A DNA stretch of 41,666 nt from DATBMY01 sp036554605. GTDB lineage: Bacteria > Acidobacteriota > Blastocatellia > UBA7656. Location: assembly GCA_036554605.1 (NCBI GenBank), contig DATBMY010000539.1:1-41666 (forward strand). Direction: 5' to 3'. Of this stretch, positions 1 to 8,474 are shown one piece after another; positions within the stretch are counted from its first letter, which is position 1; each line of letters begins with the position of its first letter. The notes under the pieces are model-generated. The model was given only the letters and a program-made list of their open reading frames with translations. It had not been told where the DNA came from and did no database searches. The translations under genes were made by a program, and so were the position numbers.

Positions 1-18
1 GACTATTTATCTACGGCC

Positions 19-61
19 AAAGCAACAACGGGGAGAGCCTCACCCTCCCCGTTGTTGCTTT
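19..61. terminator. Long perfect hairpin, probable terminator
   Basis: A 17-bp perfect stem (19-35 with 45-61) encloses a 9-nt loop. The arms begin AAAGCAACAACGGGG and the 3' side ends in TTGCTTT. The T tract is short, so it may be a bidirectional terminator for a gene ending left of the window; no gene is visible on either side to fix its direction. Confidence 0.6.
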
Positions 62-425
62 ACTCTCCACCGGCTCTTAGCCTTTTCTCAACGTCTGGTT
101 ATGTTGAACGAGTTTGGCGCCGGCCTTTACCTTTGACCTCACTCGCAAACGCGAGAGAGAGTCTGGTTGTGCTGCATGGAAGAACCGCCCGCCTTAACAT
201 TAGTCTTAACCCTCAAACTCCTCACCTTTGAACCATCCTTCAAGTTTATCCTTATTCTCATGACTTCTCCTTATAATTGCATCCTTCAATCTAATAGAGA
301 GATTAGCCTGTCTGGTGATTCAGTGATATGGAACCGGTAACAGTGAGAGTGTGAGGTTTGGCACAGCTGATACTATACGGATTCGAGACTGCAACCATGC
401 CCCGGGTCCTGTCGTTTCAGGGTGT
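62..425. other. Intergenic stretch without a recognised gene
   Basis: No convincing coding region or RNA gene is seen in about 360 nt. A small hairpin with arms CTCGC/GCGAG (142-155) is present. The stretch is less GC-rich than the genes and probably contains the promoter of the cytochrome gene, but no clear -35/-10 pair could be assigned. Confidence 0.4.
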
Positions 426-437
426 ATGAGATTAACC

Positions 438-1136
438 ATGAAACAAGAAACTGTCAGAACTTTGAAGGTCGTGGTCATCACCGTTTTCGCCGTGGTTATG
501 GCTGAGATCATTGCGGTGGAGATTCTACTGCGGGCGCAAGGATTCAGCGCAAAAGAGAAGCCTTCATGGATGGAGACCTGGTTTGCGCAGCACGCGCGAA
601 ACGTCTCTGTGCCCGGCGGCGCAAGGGAATTGAAGAACCCTTACCGAACCACCGAAGCAAGCATGGCGGAAGCGCGCGAGCACTGGGTCGCCCACTGCTC
701 GATGTGCCACGGGGTAGACGGGCGGGGCAACACGATCTTCGGGCGGAAAATGTACCCGCCAGTTCCAAACGTAAATGAGGCCCAGACCCAGCGGAAGACC
801 GATGGCGAGCTTTACTATATCATCTCAAACGGCGTGCGGCTCACGGGGATGCCCGCGTTCGGAGGCGAAGACAGCCCGGAATCTATATGGAACCTCGTGG
901 CCCTGATGCGCCGCCTGCCTCAACTATCGCCTGATGAGCTGAAACAGATGCGGCAAATCGCGGGCGAAGAGACTGAAGTCCCGGCGGAGTCCGAGACGAG
1001 CGCGGGCCAGCAGGGTAAGACTAAGACTGCTCAGGCGAAGGACCATTCACACGAGGATGAGAGCAAAGCTGTTGAGCGAAAGCCGAGGCCGAAGGGGCAT
1101 ACACATGAGCCAGGAGCAAACCCGCATCACCATTGA
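438..1136 (+). CDS. Membrane-anchored class I c-type cytochrome with His-rich tail
   Basis: A monohaem cytochrome c, probably carrying electrons on the outer face of the cytoplasmic membrane. Using the ATG at 438, residues 9-33 form an uncleaved-looking membrane anchor (VVVITVFAVVMAEIIAVEIL). The haem site is CSMCH (Cys87, Cys90, His91) and the likely axial Met is Met138 in GMPAF, giving a fold of about 100 residues. The C-terminal 60 residues are low-complexity, charged and end in a histidine cluster (HTHEPGANPHHH) that could bind metal. An in-frame ATG at 426 is also possible; a longer start at 351 would put a polar stretch before the anchor and is unlikely. No oxidase or reductase partner lies nearby, so the redox partner is unknown. 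Confidence 0.85.
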   Translation: MKQETVRTLKVVVITVFAVVMAEIIAVEILLRAQGFSAKEKPSWMETWFAQHARNVSVPGGARELKNPYRTTEASMAEAREHWVAHCSMCHGVDGRGNTIFGRKMYPPVPNVNEAQTQRKTDGELYYIISNGVRLTGMPAFGGEDSPESIWNLVALMRRLPQLSPDELKQMRQIAGEETEVPAESETSAGQQGKTKTAQAKDHSHEDESKAVERKPRPKGHTHEPGANPHHH

Positions 1137-1194
1137 GGCGTGCGCGCAACCGTCATTGAGTCCACCGGGGAGGGCGCAATGCCGCACGCATTTG

Positions 1195-1674
1195 TCAGGC
1201 GGATGGTCTTACTCCTAGAACTGCTGCCCCTCCGCTAATCACAATCGCATCCTCCACTACGCCGAGGACCGCATCCGGTACGCTTACCTCCTCTCCTATT
1301 CTGCGGCGTAGATGGTAGAAGCCGTATGCTCCCGCAACCGCCGCAACCCCTCCCAACACCGCGCCTGTTCCAGCCTGCTTTTTATCCGCTGCACTGACCG
1401 CGGCTCCAGATATCGCGCCTGATGCAATCCTCGCTATCAGCGGACCGGCAGAGACGCGCGACGGAATTACCGGCAGCTTATCCGCCAGCATCTCTCCTGC
1501 CGCAAGTATCTTCAATACCTTCGAAGCAGCGGGAGAGGCCAGTACCTTTAACCGGCTACCGGCTAGATTATCATTCTGAGAAAGGTAGCTGCTCGTTAAA
1601 GCCGGAGCGGACAGGCTACGCATCCCGGCAATTATGCCGATGGCTAGGGCTTTCAAATTCGTGTTTAGGTTCAC
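1195..1674 (-). CDS. DUF4126-like membrane protein
   Basis: About 159 residues, small and Ala/Gly-rich, with hydrophobic segments near the N-terminus (LKALAIGIIAGMRSLSAPAL), in the middle (GAISGAAVSAA, GAVLGGVAAVAGAYGFYHL) and at the C-terminus. The GMRSLSAPAL start and the GEMLADKLPVIPSR block match my recollection of DUF4126 proteins, whose function is unknown. The GTG at 1674 is chosen because a near-perfect Shine-Dalgarno AAGGAGGTGA sits directly upstream (1686-1677); the open frame extends to 1791 but that part lies before this site. The gene converges on the cytochrome and diverges from the Tyr-rich gene across a region holding CRP-like sites. Confidence 0.65.
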   Translation of the reverse strand: MNLNTNLKALAIGIIAGMRSLSAPALTSSYLSQNDNLAGSRLKVLASPAASKVLKILAAGEMLADKLPVIPSRVSAGPLIARIASGAISGAAVSAADKKQAGTGAVLGGVAAVAGAYGFYHLRRRIGEEVSVPDAVLGVVEDAIVISGGAAVLGVRPSA

Positions 1675-1803
1675 CGTCACCTCCTTGATTCTCTCGTCAA
1701 TACTTTTCTCTACTATACTGCCTGCCGCCCCGCTCCGTCTAACGCCGCGGCACAAATCGCCCATGAGCGTATATCGCCACAAGTAAAACATTTACGGCGC
1801 GGC

Positions 1804-1841
1804 TGTGACGGCCGTCACAGCCTTTGATGACAGGTGTCACA
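1804..1841. promoter_or_regulatory. Tandem CRP/FNR-type palindromes
   Basis: Positions 1804-1819 read TGTGACGGCCGTCACA, an exact match to the CRP-type pattern TGTGA-N6-TCACA, and the dyad extends to 1801-1822. A second, half-degenerate copy (GATGACAGGTGTCACA) lies at 1826-1841. The centres, 1811.5 and 1833.5, are 22 bp apart, two helical turns. If the TATAAA at 1863-1868 is a -10 box, the sites sit at -63.5 and -41.5, and -41.5 is the classical class II activator position. The regulator itself is not in the window. Confidence 0.6.
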
Positions 1842-1862
1842 GCATTGACGATGGCTTAAGAA

Positions 1863-1868
1863 TATAAA
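1863..1868 (+). promoter_or_regulatory. Candidate -10 box for the Tyr-rich gene
   Basis: TATAAA lies 73 nt upstream of the chosen start at 1942. The only -35-like hexamer, TTGACG (1845-1850), is just 12 nt away, which is too close. That is what an activator-dependent promoter with a poor -35 would look like. Confidence 0.4.
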
Positions 1869-1941
1869 GGAACTCAGCAACAAAGTGGGAAGATAGATGG
1901 ACGCGAAAAGCCGCATACTCGATAAGCAGGAGAGATTATAC

Positions 1942-2259
1942 ATGTGCGGAAGCTACGATAATTACTACTCGCAGGGAAGCTACGACCGGCTACACGAGTG
2001 CCGCTACGACGGTGACGGCACCGGCGGTCGAATGAATTACGACCGCCTTTCCTATGGCGCTGCGAGCGAACCACGCTACAGGCGCGAGTATAGTAACTAT
2101 GACCGTCGCGCCGATTATGACTATTACCGGCTGGGCCCCGGATACCGCGGCGCGGAGACTCGCTACTCGACGGATCAGAGCTATGCGCGCGATATCCCGA
2201 GGCCGTGCCCCGCGCCGGCCAGACCGAAAGCTCTCTCAAAGGCGGCGGGCAAAGCCTGA
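1942..2259 (+). CDS. Small Tyr/Arg/Asp-rich low-complexity protein
   Basis: A 105-residue protein dominated by Tyr, Arg, Asp, Ser and Gly, with repeated YDR/YDY/SYD units (SYDNYYSQGSYDR, NYDRRADYDYYR) and no hydrophobic core or signal peptide. Such composition suggests intrinsic disorder or a nucleic-acid-binding or coating role, but no family is recognised. The ATG at 1942 follows a GGAGAG ribosome site by 8 nt; an in-frame start at 1897 lacks one. It ends 87 nt before the zinc-motif gene. Two CRP-like palindromes precede it, so it may be induced by a cyclic-nucleotide or redox regulator. It could be mistaken for a spurious frame, but the ribosome site and promoter context favour a real gene. 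Confidence 0.5.
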   Translation: MCGSYDNYYSQGSYDRLHECRYDGDGTGGRMNYDRLSYGAASEPRYRREYSNYDRRADYDYYRLGPGYRGAETRYSTDQSYARDIPRPCPAPARPKALSKAAGKA

Positions 2260-2346
2260 GTTTTTCCTCTCACGCGCGACATTCAATCGACGCATCCTTG
2301 CGTCATCCCGTTTCTTGAAAATACTCGCTGAAAAGCGGAGGGCGTT

Positions 2347-2604
2347 ATGTCTTCATCGACGATAATAATACGGCAAACATTCCTCTATTACGGGCCCGGA
2401 AGTTGTGCGCTGTGCTGCGCCACGGGCCTGCTCGAAGGCACCGGCTGTCCATCCTGCAAAGGCAAAGGCTACGTCGTGGTGAGGCGACCCTCGCCTCCGT
2501 GCACGTGCTGCAAGGGAGGCGGCAGGCTATTTGATTCAGGCGCGTCGGTCGAGGTCGTCTGCTCATCCTGCAATGGAAGCGGTTGGATGATCACTCATGG
2601 GTGA
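2347..2604 (+). CDS. Small zinc-ribbon protein with four CxxC motifs (DnaJ-like)
   Basis: An 85-residue protein with four Cys pairs: CALC, CPSCKGKG, CTCCKGGG and CSSCNGSG. Three have the CxxCxGxG form of the DnaJ central zinc domain, which binds two zinc ions and contacts unfolded protein, but J-domain and C-terminal domains are missing. The start is preceded by GGAGG. Its stop overlaps the start of the GCS2-CBS gene by 8 nt (2597-2604), so the two are probably translationally coupled. A role as a zinc-binding partner or redox-sensitive cofactor of that protein is inference only. Confidence 0.7.
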   Translation: MSSSTIIIRQTFLYYGPGSCALCCATGLLEGTGCPSCKGKGYVVVRRPSPPCTCCKGGGRLFDSGASVEVVCSSCNGSGWMITHG

Positions 2605-4507
2605 GCTTACACTCAATACCGGCCTGCCTCCCGCGGAGCTTCGCTCGTTTGTGAGGCGCTTGCTTAATGACATAAGGGCGCTTGAGATAATGATAGCCGA
2701 CGGGTGGATCGAGACGGGCCATCGAAGGATAGGGGCCGAGCAGGAGCTGGTCTTCGTCAATTCGGCCTGGCGGCCAACACCTGTCGCCGATGATGCGCTC
2801 GCGATTCTTGACGATCCGCATTTCACAAACGAACTCGCGCTATTTAACCTTGAGATAAATCTGGACCCTTTGACCTTTGGCGGCGATTGCCTGTCGCGCC
2901 TCGAAGGCCAGATCAACGAGCTGGTAGGCAAGGCGCGCTATGCCGCCAATAGCTGCGACGCCGAAATCGCGCTTACCGGAATCCTGCCGACCGTACGCAA
3001 GTCCGACCTCGAACTCGCCAACATGACGCCGAGGCCGCGCTATTTTGCGCTCAATGACGCATTGAAGAGACAGCGCGGCCGGGCCTACGAGTTCAGGCTC
3101 AAGGGCGTCGACGAGATGATTCTCCGGCATGACAGTTGGATGCTTGAGGCCTGCTGCACGAGCTTTCAAATACACTTCCAAAGCGGGGCCGATGAATTTG
3201 CGAATCTCTACAACATCGCGCAGATTGTCACGGCCCCGGTGCTGGCGGCAGCCGCCAACTCCCCATTGATGTTCGGGAGGAGATTGTGGAAGGAAACACG
3301 CATACCGCTGTTCGAGCAATCGGTTGACACGCGCAACGCGAGCTATCACCTGCGCGAGCGCAGCCCGCGCGTCAGCTTCGGCGAGGGCTGGGTCAGGCAT
3401 AGCGTGCTCGAGCTTTATAAGGAAGACATCGCCCGTTTCCATGTGCTCGTGGGCGGAGACTGTGACGAAGACCCTTTCCACATGATAAGCCAGGGCCGGG
3501 CCCCGGGTCTCAACGCGCTTCGCCTTTATAACGGCACGGTCTGGCGGTGGAATCGCGCCTGTTACGGTGTCATTGATAACCGCCCGCATTTGAGGATAGA
3601 GGCGCGCGCCCTCCCCTCAGGCCCCTCGGTAGTTGACGAGGTGGCGAACGCCGCGTTCTTCTTCGGGCTGATGAGCGGCCTCTCGCACACCTATGAGGAA
3701 ATCACGGACGTAATGGAATTCGAAGATGCGCGGGCGAACTTTTTAGCCGCGTCTCAATCAGGGCTGGAGGCGCAGTTGAGGTGGATAGGAGGAGAAGTGA
3801 TACCAGCCAGAGAGCTGATCTGCAAGCATCTGATCGACGTGGCGAGGCGCGGGCTTGAGGCCAGCCGGGTTGATCCCGCCGACATTAACCGCTATCTGGG
3901 AATATTGGAGCAGCGCGTGGGGACGGGGCGGACCGGCGCGCAGTGGTTATTGAGTTCTTACGCGGATATGAGGAAAAAAGGCACCAGAGACGAGGCGCTC
4001 TCATCGCTTACTGCGGCGATGGTGAACAATCAGCTGGAAGGGCTTCCGGTCCACGAGTGGCCGCCCTCCGGAGTTACATCCGTCTCCGCGGCCAGGCACA
4101 GCTACCTGCGCGTGGAAGAGTTCATGACGACGGAGCTGTTTACGGTTCATGAGAACGAACCTGTTGACCTGGTGGCAAATCTCATGGTCTGGAAGCAGGT
4201 GCGCCACATCCCCGTCGAAGACGAAAAAGGGATACTTGTCGGCATGGTGTCGAGCCTCGACGTGCTGCGCGAGCTTGAGCGCCGAATGATGGAAGGGACC
4301 GCTGAGCCGACGGCGGTAAGCTCGATTATGACAACAAACATGGTCGCGGTGCCTCCCGACACGCCGACGCTGGAAGCCATCGCGCTGATGCGGCGCGAGA
4401 GAGTCCATTGCTTGCCGGTAGTCCGAGAGGGCCGCCTCGTAGGGATTGTGACCGAGCGGGACTTCATCAACGTCGCCGCGCGACTGCTTGAGCAGCAGCC
4501 GGATTGA
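2597..4507 (+). CDS. GCS2-family carboxylate-amine ligase fused to two CBS domains
   Basis: A 636-residue protein. The first 400 or so residues resemble the glutamate-cysteine ligase 2 (YbdK-like) family: GAEQELVFV corresponds to the ATP/Mg-binding GxExE element, and FNLEINLDP, RHDSWMLEACCTSFQIHFQ and RIEARALPSGPS fit later core strands. These enzymes join an amino acid to a carboxylate with ATP; YbdK itself has only weak glutamate-cysteine ligase activity, so the substrate is open. Residues about 505-630 hold two CBS repeats (MTTELFTVHENEPVDLVAN and MTTNMVAVPPDTPTLEAIA, each ending in a VGMV/VGIV strand), which usually bind adenine nucleotides. The family is usually near 370-400 residues, so this is a fusion with an allosteric module. 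It is coupled to the upstream zinc protein. Confidence 0.82.
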   Translation: MGELTLNTGLPPAELRSFVRRLLNDIRALEIMIADGWIETGHRRIGAEQELVFVNSAWRPTPVADDALAILDDPHFTNELALFNLEINLDPLTFGGDCLSRLEGQINELVGKARYAANSCDAEIALTGILPTVRKSDLELANMTPRPRYFALNDALKRQRGRAYEFRLKGVDEMILRHDSWMLEACCTSFQIHFQSGADEFANLYNIAQIVTAPVLAAAANSPLMFGRRLWKETRIPLFEQSVDTRNASYHLRERSPRVSFGEGWVRHSVLELYKEDIARFHVLVGGDCDEDPFHMISQGRAPGLNALRLYNGTVWRWNRACYGVIDNRPHLRIEARALPSGPSVVDEVANAAFFFGLMSGLSHTYEEITDVMEFEDARANFLAASQSGLEAQLRWIGGEVIPARELICKHLIDVARRGLEASRVDPADINRYLGILEQRVGTGRTGAQWLLSSYADMRKKGTRDEALSSLTAAMVNNQLEGLPVHEWPPSGVTSVSAARHSYLRVEEFMTTELFTVHENEPVDLVANLMVWKQVRHIPVEDEKGILVGMVSSLDVLRELERRMMEGTAEPTAVSSIMTTNMVAVPPDTPTLEAIALMRRERVHCLPVVREGRLVGIVTERDFINVAARLLEQQPD

Positions 4508-4570
4508 GCAGGTTTCACAGGGCGAGCCGCTTGACTCAATTCATCCGATCAGGAATCTGCTTTAACAGGC

Positions 4571-6946
4571 TTAGGGGCTGGTTTTTCGACTTAGCATCTC
4601 CATGCGCATCTGTGCTTCCTGGCGGAGGGTCTCATTTCTCTCTTCCCGCGCAACTATCCGCCACTCGTCTATTGCCCCGTTGTATAAATCGGCCTCCTCG
4701 TACAAAAGCGCGAGTCTCCGGTGACACTCCGGGCACGGGCCGTTTGATAAACGAATGGCACGCAGCAGAATCCGCCGCGCCCCTTCCATATCGCCCCTGC
4801 CAGCCAACCTGATGCTGCGGCTGATCAACCTCTCGACATTCTGGGAGGGCGACAAAGAACCGAGGCGCGCTCGCATAAGCACTGATTTCGCCTCGCGCGA
4901 GCCCGGGGTTATATCTAAGGCTAGTTCGGCTTCGCGCAGAGCTTGACCGCGGTTGCCTTTGGCCAGAAGCGCTTCGGCCATCAGCCACCGGCCTTCGGTG
5001 TTGATCGGGTCCCATTTCAATACCTCGCTCGCGTATGCATATGTCTTATCAATCTGACCGGTAGCCCAGGCTAGATAAGCGAGTAGCAGGTTATTCAACT
5101 CTGGCGTAAGGGTGTGCGCCAGCAACTTATTTGAATACGCATCTGCTAAGGCGAAGGCCCTGGACCGAATTACGTCTAATTCTCGATTCTTTATCCTGGA
5201 CCCTGCATTTGCATTTGAAATAGTCTCCGCAAGCAGGCTGACGAAAAGGAAATGGTAAGCCCCGGTGGGCTCTACGCTGCGGGCCGCTCGTTCGCCGTGC
5301 CTTGCCATTGCGTCGAAGTCTTCTGTACGGGAAGAGACAAGAGCCTGCTTGATTTCTATATCGCTTCGTAATAAATCGGCTGAGTACCACAGGGCAAGAA
5401 CGCAGACGCAGACCGTAACTGCGATGCCGAGCTTGGGCCAGCCAGCCCCCTTTGCTCTAATCCGAGCTTGACGAAGAAGGGCGATCTTGCCTCCTTGATC
5501 GGCCGGTGATTGGGTGAACTCTCTTCTTCCTTCGAGCTTGAGTCTATCCGCGGTTACACCTGTGCCCGCCACGTTCAACGCAATCTGTGCGAGCGCGATG
5601 AAGGCGAAAAAGTATAAGCCAGTTGAGATCTGGTCATATATGAAAAAGTTATGCACAAGTACAGCCACCTGCGACGCCACCAGGCCTGTAATTATAAGCT
5701 TCATGCTCGGTGCGGCAGCGCGGCGGCGTGCCCTGATAAGTAGTGATATCGCAGACGCGATCATGGCGATGTAGAGAATCGCTCCTGGCAAGCCGTAGGA
5801 TATTGCGGCATCCAGGTAGGCATTGTGCGAGCTCTCACTGTTGTTGGCTGGCGACAGGCGAGCTAGCTCTTTTGATTTATATAAAAGAAACTCCTTGCGG
5901 AAGCCTTCGGGACCAGTCCCTATAACCGAAGAATCTGGCACCATCCTTGTCGAATCACGCCATAAAATGGTCCGGCCAGATCCGGTTAACCCCTCCGCGG
6001 TGAAGGAGCGAATGCGAGCTATAAAGAGATTCGACGCCGGGCTTAAGCTGATCATCCAGATCAGGGCGGGGATAATAATCAGGCAGAGCGCCACTTTGCG
6101 AAGGGTTATCACCCTTCTTGCCTTAATATTCGCGCTACCAGAAAGCTCGAACGCGGCAAACGTTATCATACCCGCAATAAATCCAAGCCAGGCGCCGCGC
6201 GCGCCGCTGCACCCTATCGCGGCAATTGAGAGCACAACCGCCGCCGTCGCAAGGTGGCGAGCATAGCCTGTTGTTGCAAGCGCGAGAGAGGCGCTCAAGG
6301 GGCTTGTATAAAGAAGGAAGTTGCCAAGATAGTTTGAATGTCCAAGCGTACCGGCCACGCGTATCTGGTCGCCGCTTGCCAGATTCAACGTGTACATGCT
6401 TGAGGGAACGAAAGGATCAAAGCGAAAGAATTGGCCGACCGCGTACAAAGAGACCAGAAGCCCGGTGAGTGCTATCGCCCATAAGGCATGCTTGAAACGC
6501 GGCTCATCAACATTTATCCCGAGTATTAGACCGATAAAGCAGACAAGAAAGCACAAATGGGTGATCAACCCCATCTGGTTATATACGCTGCCAAATAGCG
6601 ATGCCATGCGGGCAACTCCGAATGCGGTGGAGATAGAAACAGCCAGGAAGTATAAACAGACGAGCATTACATGATTGGTTTTAAGGAGATTGAGAGAATT
6701 GTGACGGCTTGCCTTGATCGCGTAAAACAACATTAAGGGCACGAGTGCCGATGAGCCAACTAGCAAGAGCAGAAACTTCGGCAGAACATATACTCGATAG
6801 ACTGCGGTGGTAAGAGCGAGCGGAACTAAGACGAGCAGCAACACGCTCAGAAAAAAGATTGGGTAGCCGGATCCTATACTGAATCCTACAGGTGATTTGT
6901 TTCTTTTCTCATGCTTCTTTGTTCTATGCTTAGGCATTACTTTCAC
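4571..6946 (-). CDS. O-antigen ligase/polymerase-like membrane protein with C-terminal TPRs
   Basis: A 791-residue Wzy/WaaL-type protein. About the first 460 residues contain some 11-12 hydrophobic segments. The large periplasmic loop has the family's SGRTILWRDSTRM block and SHNAYLD motif, typical of O-antigen ligases that move lipid-linked glycans or glycosylate proteins. A further membrane segment (LGIAVTVCVCVLALWY) precedes about 250 residues of TPR-like helices such as WRIVAREERNETLR and ALREAELALDITPGSREA. Ligases with TPR tails are common in Gram-negative phyla outside Proteobacteria. The frame opens with GTG at 6946; an ATG three codons later (6937) is equally good and neither has a strong ribosome site. 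No other polysaccharide genes are adjacent, so the substrate is unknown. Confidence 0.82.
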   Translation of the reverse strand: MKVMPKHRTKKHEKRNKSPVGFSIGSGYPIFFLSVLLLVLVPLALTTAVYRVYVLPKFLLLLVGSSALVPLMLFYAIKASRHNSLNLLKTNHVMLVCLYFLAVSISTAFGVARMASLFGSVYNQMGLITHLCFLVCFIGLILGINVDEPRFKHALWAIALTGLLVSLYAVGQFFRFDPFVPSSMYTLNLASGDQIRVAGTLGHSNYLGNFLLYTSPLSASLALATTGYARHLATAAVVLSIAAIGCSGARGAWLGFIAGMITFAAFELSGSANIKARRVITLRKVALCLIIIPALIWMISLSPASNLFIARIRSFTAEGLTGSGRTILWRDSTRMVPDSSVIGTGPEGFRKEFLLYKSKELARLSPANNSESSHNAYLDAAISYGLPGAILYIAMIASAISLLIRARRRAAAPSMKLIITGLVASQVAVLVHNFFIYDQISTGLYFFAFIALAQIALNVAGTGVTADRLKLEGRREFTQSPADQGGKIALLRQARIRAKGAGWPKLGIAVTVCVCVLALWYSADLLRSDIEIKQALVSSRTEDFDAMARHGERAARSVEPTGAYHFLFVSLLAETISNANAGSRIKNRELDVIRSRAFALADAYSNKLLAHTLTPELNNLLLAYLAWATGQIDKTYAYASEVLKWDPINTEGRWLMAEALLAKGNRGQALREAELALDITPGSREAKSVLMRARLGSLSPSQNVERLISRSIRLAGRGDMEGARRILLRAIRLSNGPCPECHRRLALLYEEADLYNGAIDEWRIVAREERNETLRQEAQMRMEMLSRKTSP

Positions 6947-7179
6947 TGGAATCCCGGCTTGTCGCTATCCGGCCAGCGCCCCGGTCGACCGGGCGCAACA
7001 GATGAGGTCTATGAAGAAACGCCAGCCCTTATGCTTTAGCATTCACCCGCCAGGGTGCATATAACATAAGCATACAAGCCAGATCAATTTCGTGCCGGTA
7101 CGGGCGCCGGTATCCTTCCGCCGGTCATTTGAAAACTGGGGTATCAAGTCGCGTAATGTATGATTGGCGAAAAAGAGTA

Positions 7180-7650
7180 TTACTGTCTATCAAGAATGAC
7201 CACGTCGTTAACTGATCCTCCGGGGTTCGTTTGCTTTACATCCATGGTCATGCTCTTTTTGTCCGCCGACAGAGAGATCTTTCGCAGGAAGCTGAACCCT
7301 TCATTGTTCTTGAATTCCAGGTGCAGAGACTCTCCTTCCCACCGGGCCGTGGTCTTTATATTCATACCCTCTAGCTGCTGCGCGCTTTCCTTCCCGTCCA
7401 GGGTATAGGTGAAGTTATGTGTCTGTTCGCCTCGCTCATTTGTGAGAGTGAGCGTTTCATTAAGAGTTTTCTCTTGCTGATCGAACTTTATGGTAATCGC
7501 GCTCGGGCCGCCTCGCTCGAACTTGCTCTTCTCGGCGTTCATCTTCCATGTCCCGCTGACATTGGTGCTGCTTTGCGCCCCCGCGATCAGCGCCGCCGAG
7601 AGTAGGAAGAGGATCTGGATCAAAAGAAAGGGAGCTTTTCGGTGCTTCAT
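7180..7650 (-). CDS. Small secreted beta-rich protein of unknown function
   Basis: A 156-residue protein with a signal peptide (MKHRKAPFLLIQILFLLSAA, cut probably after IAGAQ). The mature part starts NVSGTWKMNAEKSKFERGG and alternates short polar strands (TLTLTNERGEQ, LHLEFKNNEGFSFLR, SMTMDVKQTNPG), giving a lipocalin-like impression. The opening SGTWKMN...SKF is frequent in acidobacterial secreted proteins without assigned function. A good AAGGAG site precedes the ATG. It is divergent from the TetR gene with about 110 nt between the starts, so it could share that regulator. Confidence 0.7.
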   Translation of the reverse strand: MKHRKAPFLLIQILFLLSAALIAGAQSSTNVSGTWKMNAEKSKFERGGPSAITIKFDQQEKTLNETLTLTNERGEQTHNFTYTLDGKESAQQLEGMNIKTTARWEGESLHLEFKNNEGFSFLRKISLSADKKSMTMDVKQTNPGGSVNDVVILDRQ

Positions 7651-7722
7651 ATGCTTACTCCTTGATAGAGATTGGCTGACGGTCTTATATCACAAGCTGC
7701 CCGAAGTATAAAAAGATTCCTC

Positions 7723-7751
7723 TTGAATTAAGCGAACGGTCGTGCTATTTT
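7723..7751 (+). promoter_or_regulatory. Candidate promoter and operator of the TetR gene
   Basis: TTGAAT (7723-7728) and TATTTT (7746-7751) are separated by 17 nt. The spacer contains GAACGGTCGTGCT (7734-7746), which recurs in inverted orientation at 8411-8423 before the next gene. The predicted transcription start is only a few nt before the ATG at 7760, so the message may be nearly leaderless. Autoregulation by the TetR protein is the natural reading. Confidence 0.5.
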
Positions 7752-7759
7752 GGCGAAGC

Positions 7760-8362
7760 ATGAGCAAGGGTCAGATCACCCGGCAGCAGATACTCGACCA
7801 CGCGGTGGCGCTGGCGAGCAAGGTTGGCTTGAGCGGATTGACCATTGGCCGGCTGGCCGATGATCTGAAGCTATCGAAGAGCGGGCTCTTCGGCCACTTT
7901 CAATCTAAAGAGGCTCTTCAGCTGAAGACGCTCGAAGCCGGAGCCGAGCGGTTCATAGACGCCGTGGTCAGACCGGCATTGAAAGCCCCGCGGGGCGAGC
8001 CCCGCTTGAGGGCCCTGCTGGATCACTGGTGCCGCTGGCCCGAGCAGAGCTCGCTACACGGCGGCTGCCTTTTTGTGCAGGCCGCGGCCGAATTTGACGA
8101 TCTGGCCGGGCCGGTGAAAGATCTGCTCGTGCGGTTGCAAAAGGACTGGCTCGATGTCCTTGCCAACGCCGCGCGCGCTGCCGTCTCCGAAGGTCACCTC
8201 GCGGCTGATCTCGACGTAGAACAGTTCGCGCACGAAATGTACGGCGTGATGCTTATGTATCATCACGCCTCTCGCCTGCTCGGCGACCCGATGGCCGAGC
8301 AACGGTCCAAAGCGGCGTTCGATTCCTTGTTCGACTCCCGCCGCCCTGGCCAATCACGCTAA
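7760..8362 (+). CDS. TetR/AcrR family transcriptional regulator
   Basis: A 200-residue one-component repressor. The N-terminal helix-turn-helix spans about residues 5-50 (TRQQILDHAVALASKVGL, then LADDLKLSKSGLFGHFQSKE), the classical TetR fold with the GLFGHFQSKEAL recognition and scaffold helices. The C-terminal ligand and dimer domain has HGGCLFVQAAAEFDD, typical of the YxaF-like subgroup with unknown small-molecule ligands. The ATG at 7760 is preferred over the GTG at 7742, which lies inside the probable operator. A 13-bp motif shared between its own promoter and the upstream region of the following TPR gene suggests that it controls both. Confidence 0.88.
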   Translation: MSKGQITRQQILDHAVALASKVGLSGLTIGRLADDLKLSKSGLFGHFQSKEALQLKTLEAGAERFIDAVVRPALKAPRGEPRLRALLDHWCRWPEQSSLHGGCLFVQAAAEFDDLAGPVKDLLVRLQKDWLDVLANAARAAVSEGHLAADLDVEQFAHEMYGVMLMYHHASRLLGDPMAEQRSKAAFDSLFDSRRPGQSR

Positions 8363-8393
8363 TACCTATGCTCAATTCAATCTCTCAAGCGCC

Positions 8394-8423
8394 TTCTATA
8401 TATAGAAATAAGCACGACCGTTC
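8394..8423 (+). promoter_or_regulatory. Second copy of the TetR operator motif before the TPR gene
   Basis: AGCACGACCGTTC (8411-8423) is the exact reverse complement of 7734-7746 at the TetR promoter. It continues into ACCGTTCGGT (8417-8426), a short dyad with arms ACCG/CGGT. Just upstream is a perfect 14-bp palindrome TTCTATATATAGAA (8394-8407) that could hold the -10 region. The gene start is 51 nt further on. Confidence 0.5.
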
Positions 8424-8474
8424 GGTTTCGGATTGATTCTGTTGATCTCTTATTCAACTTGAAAGGAGTCAGCG

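Noticed and set aside
1138..1189. A hairpin GCGTGCG/CGCACGC between two convergent genes as a terminator.
   Set aside because: Only 7 bp around a 38-nt loop and no T tract; could be chance in GC-rich DNA.
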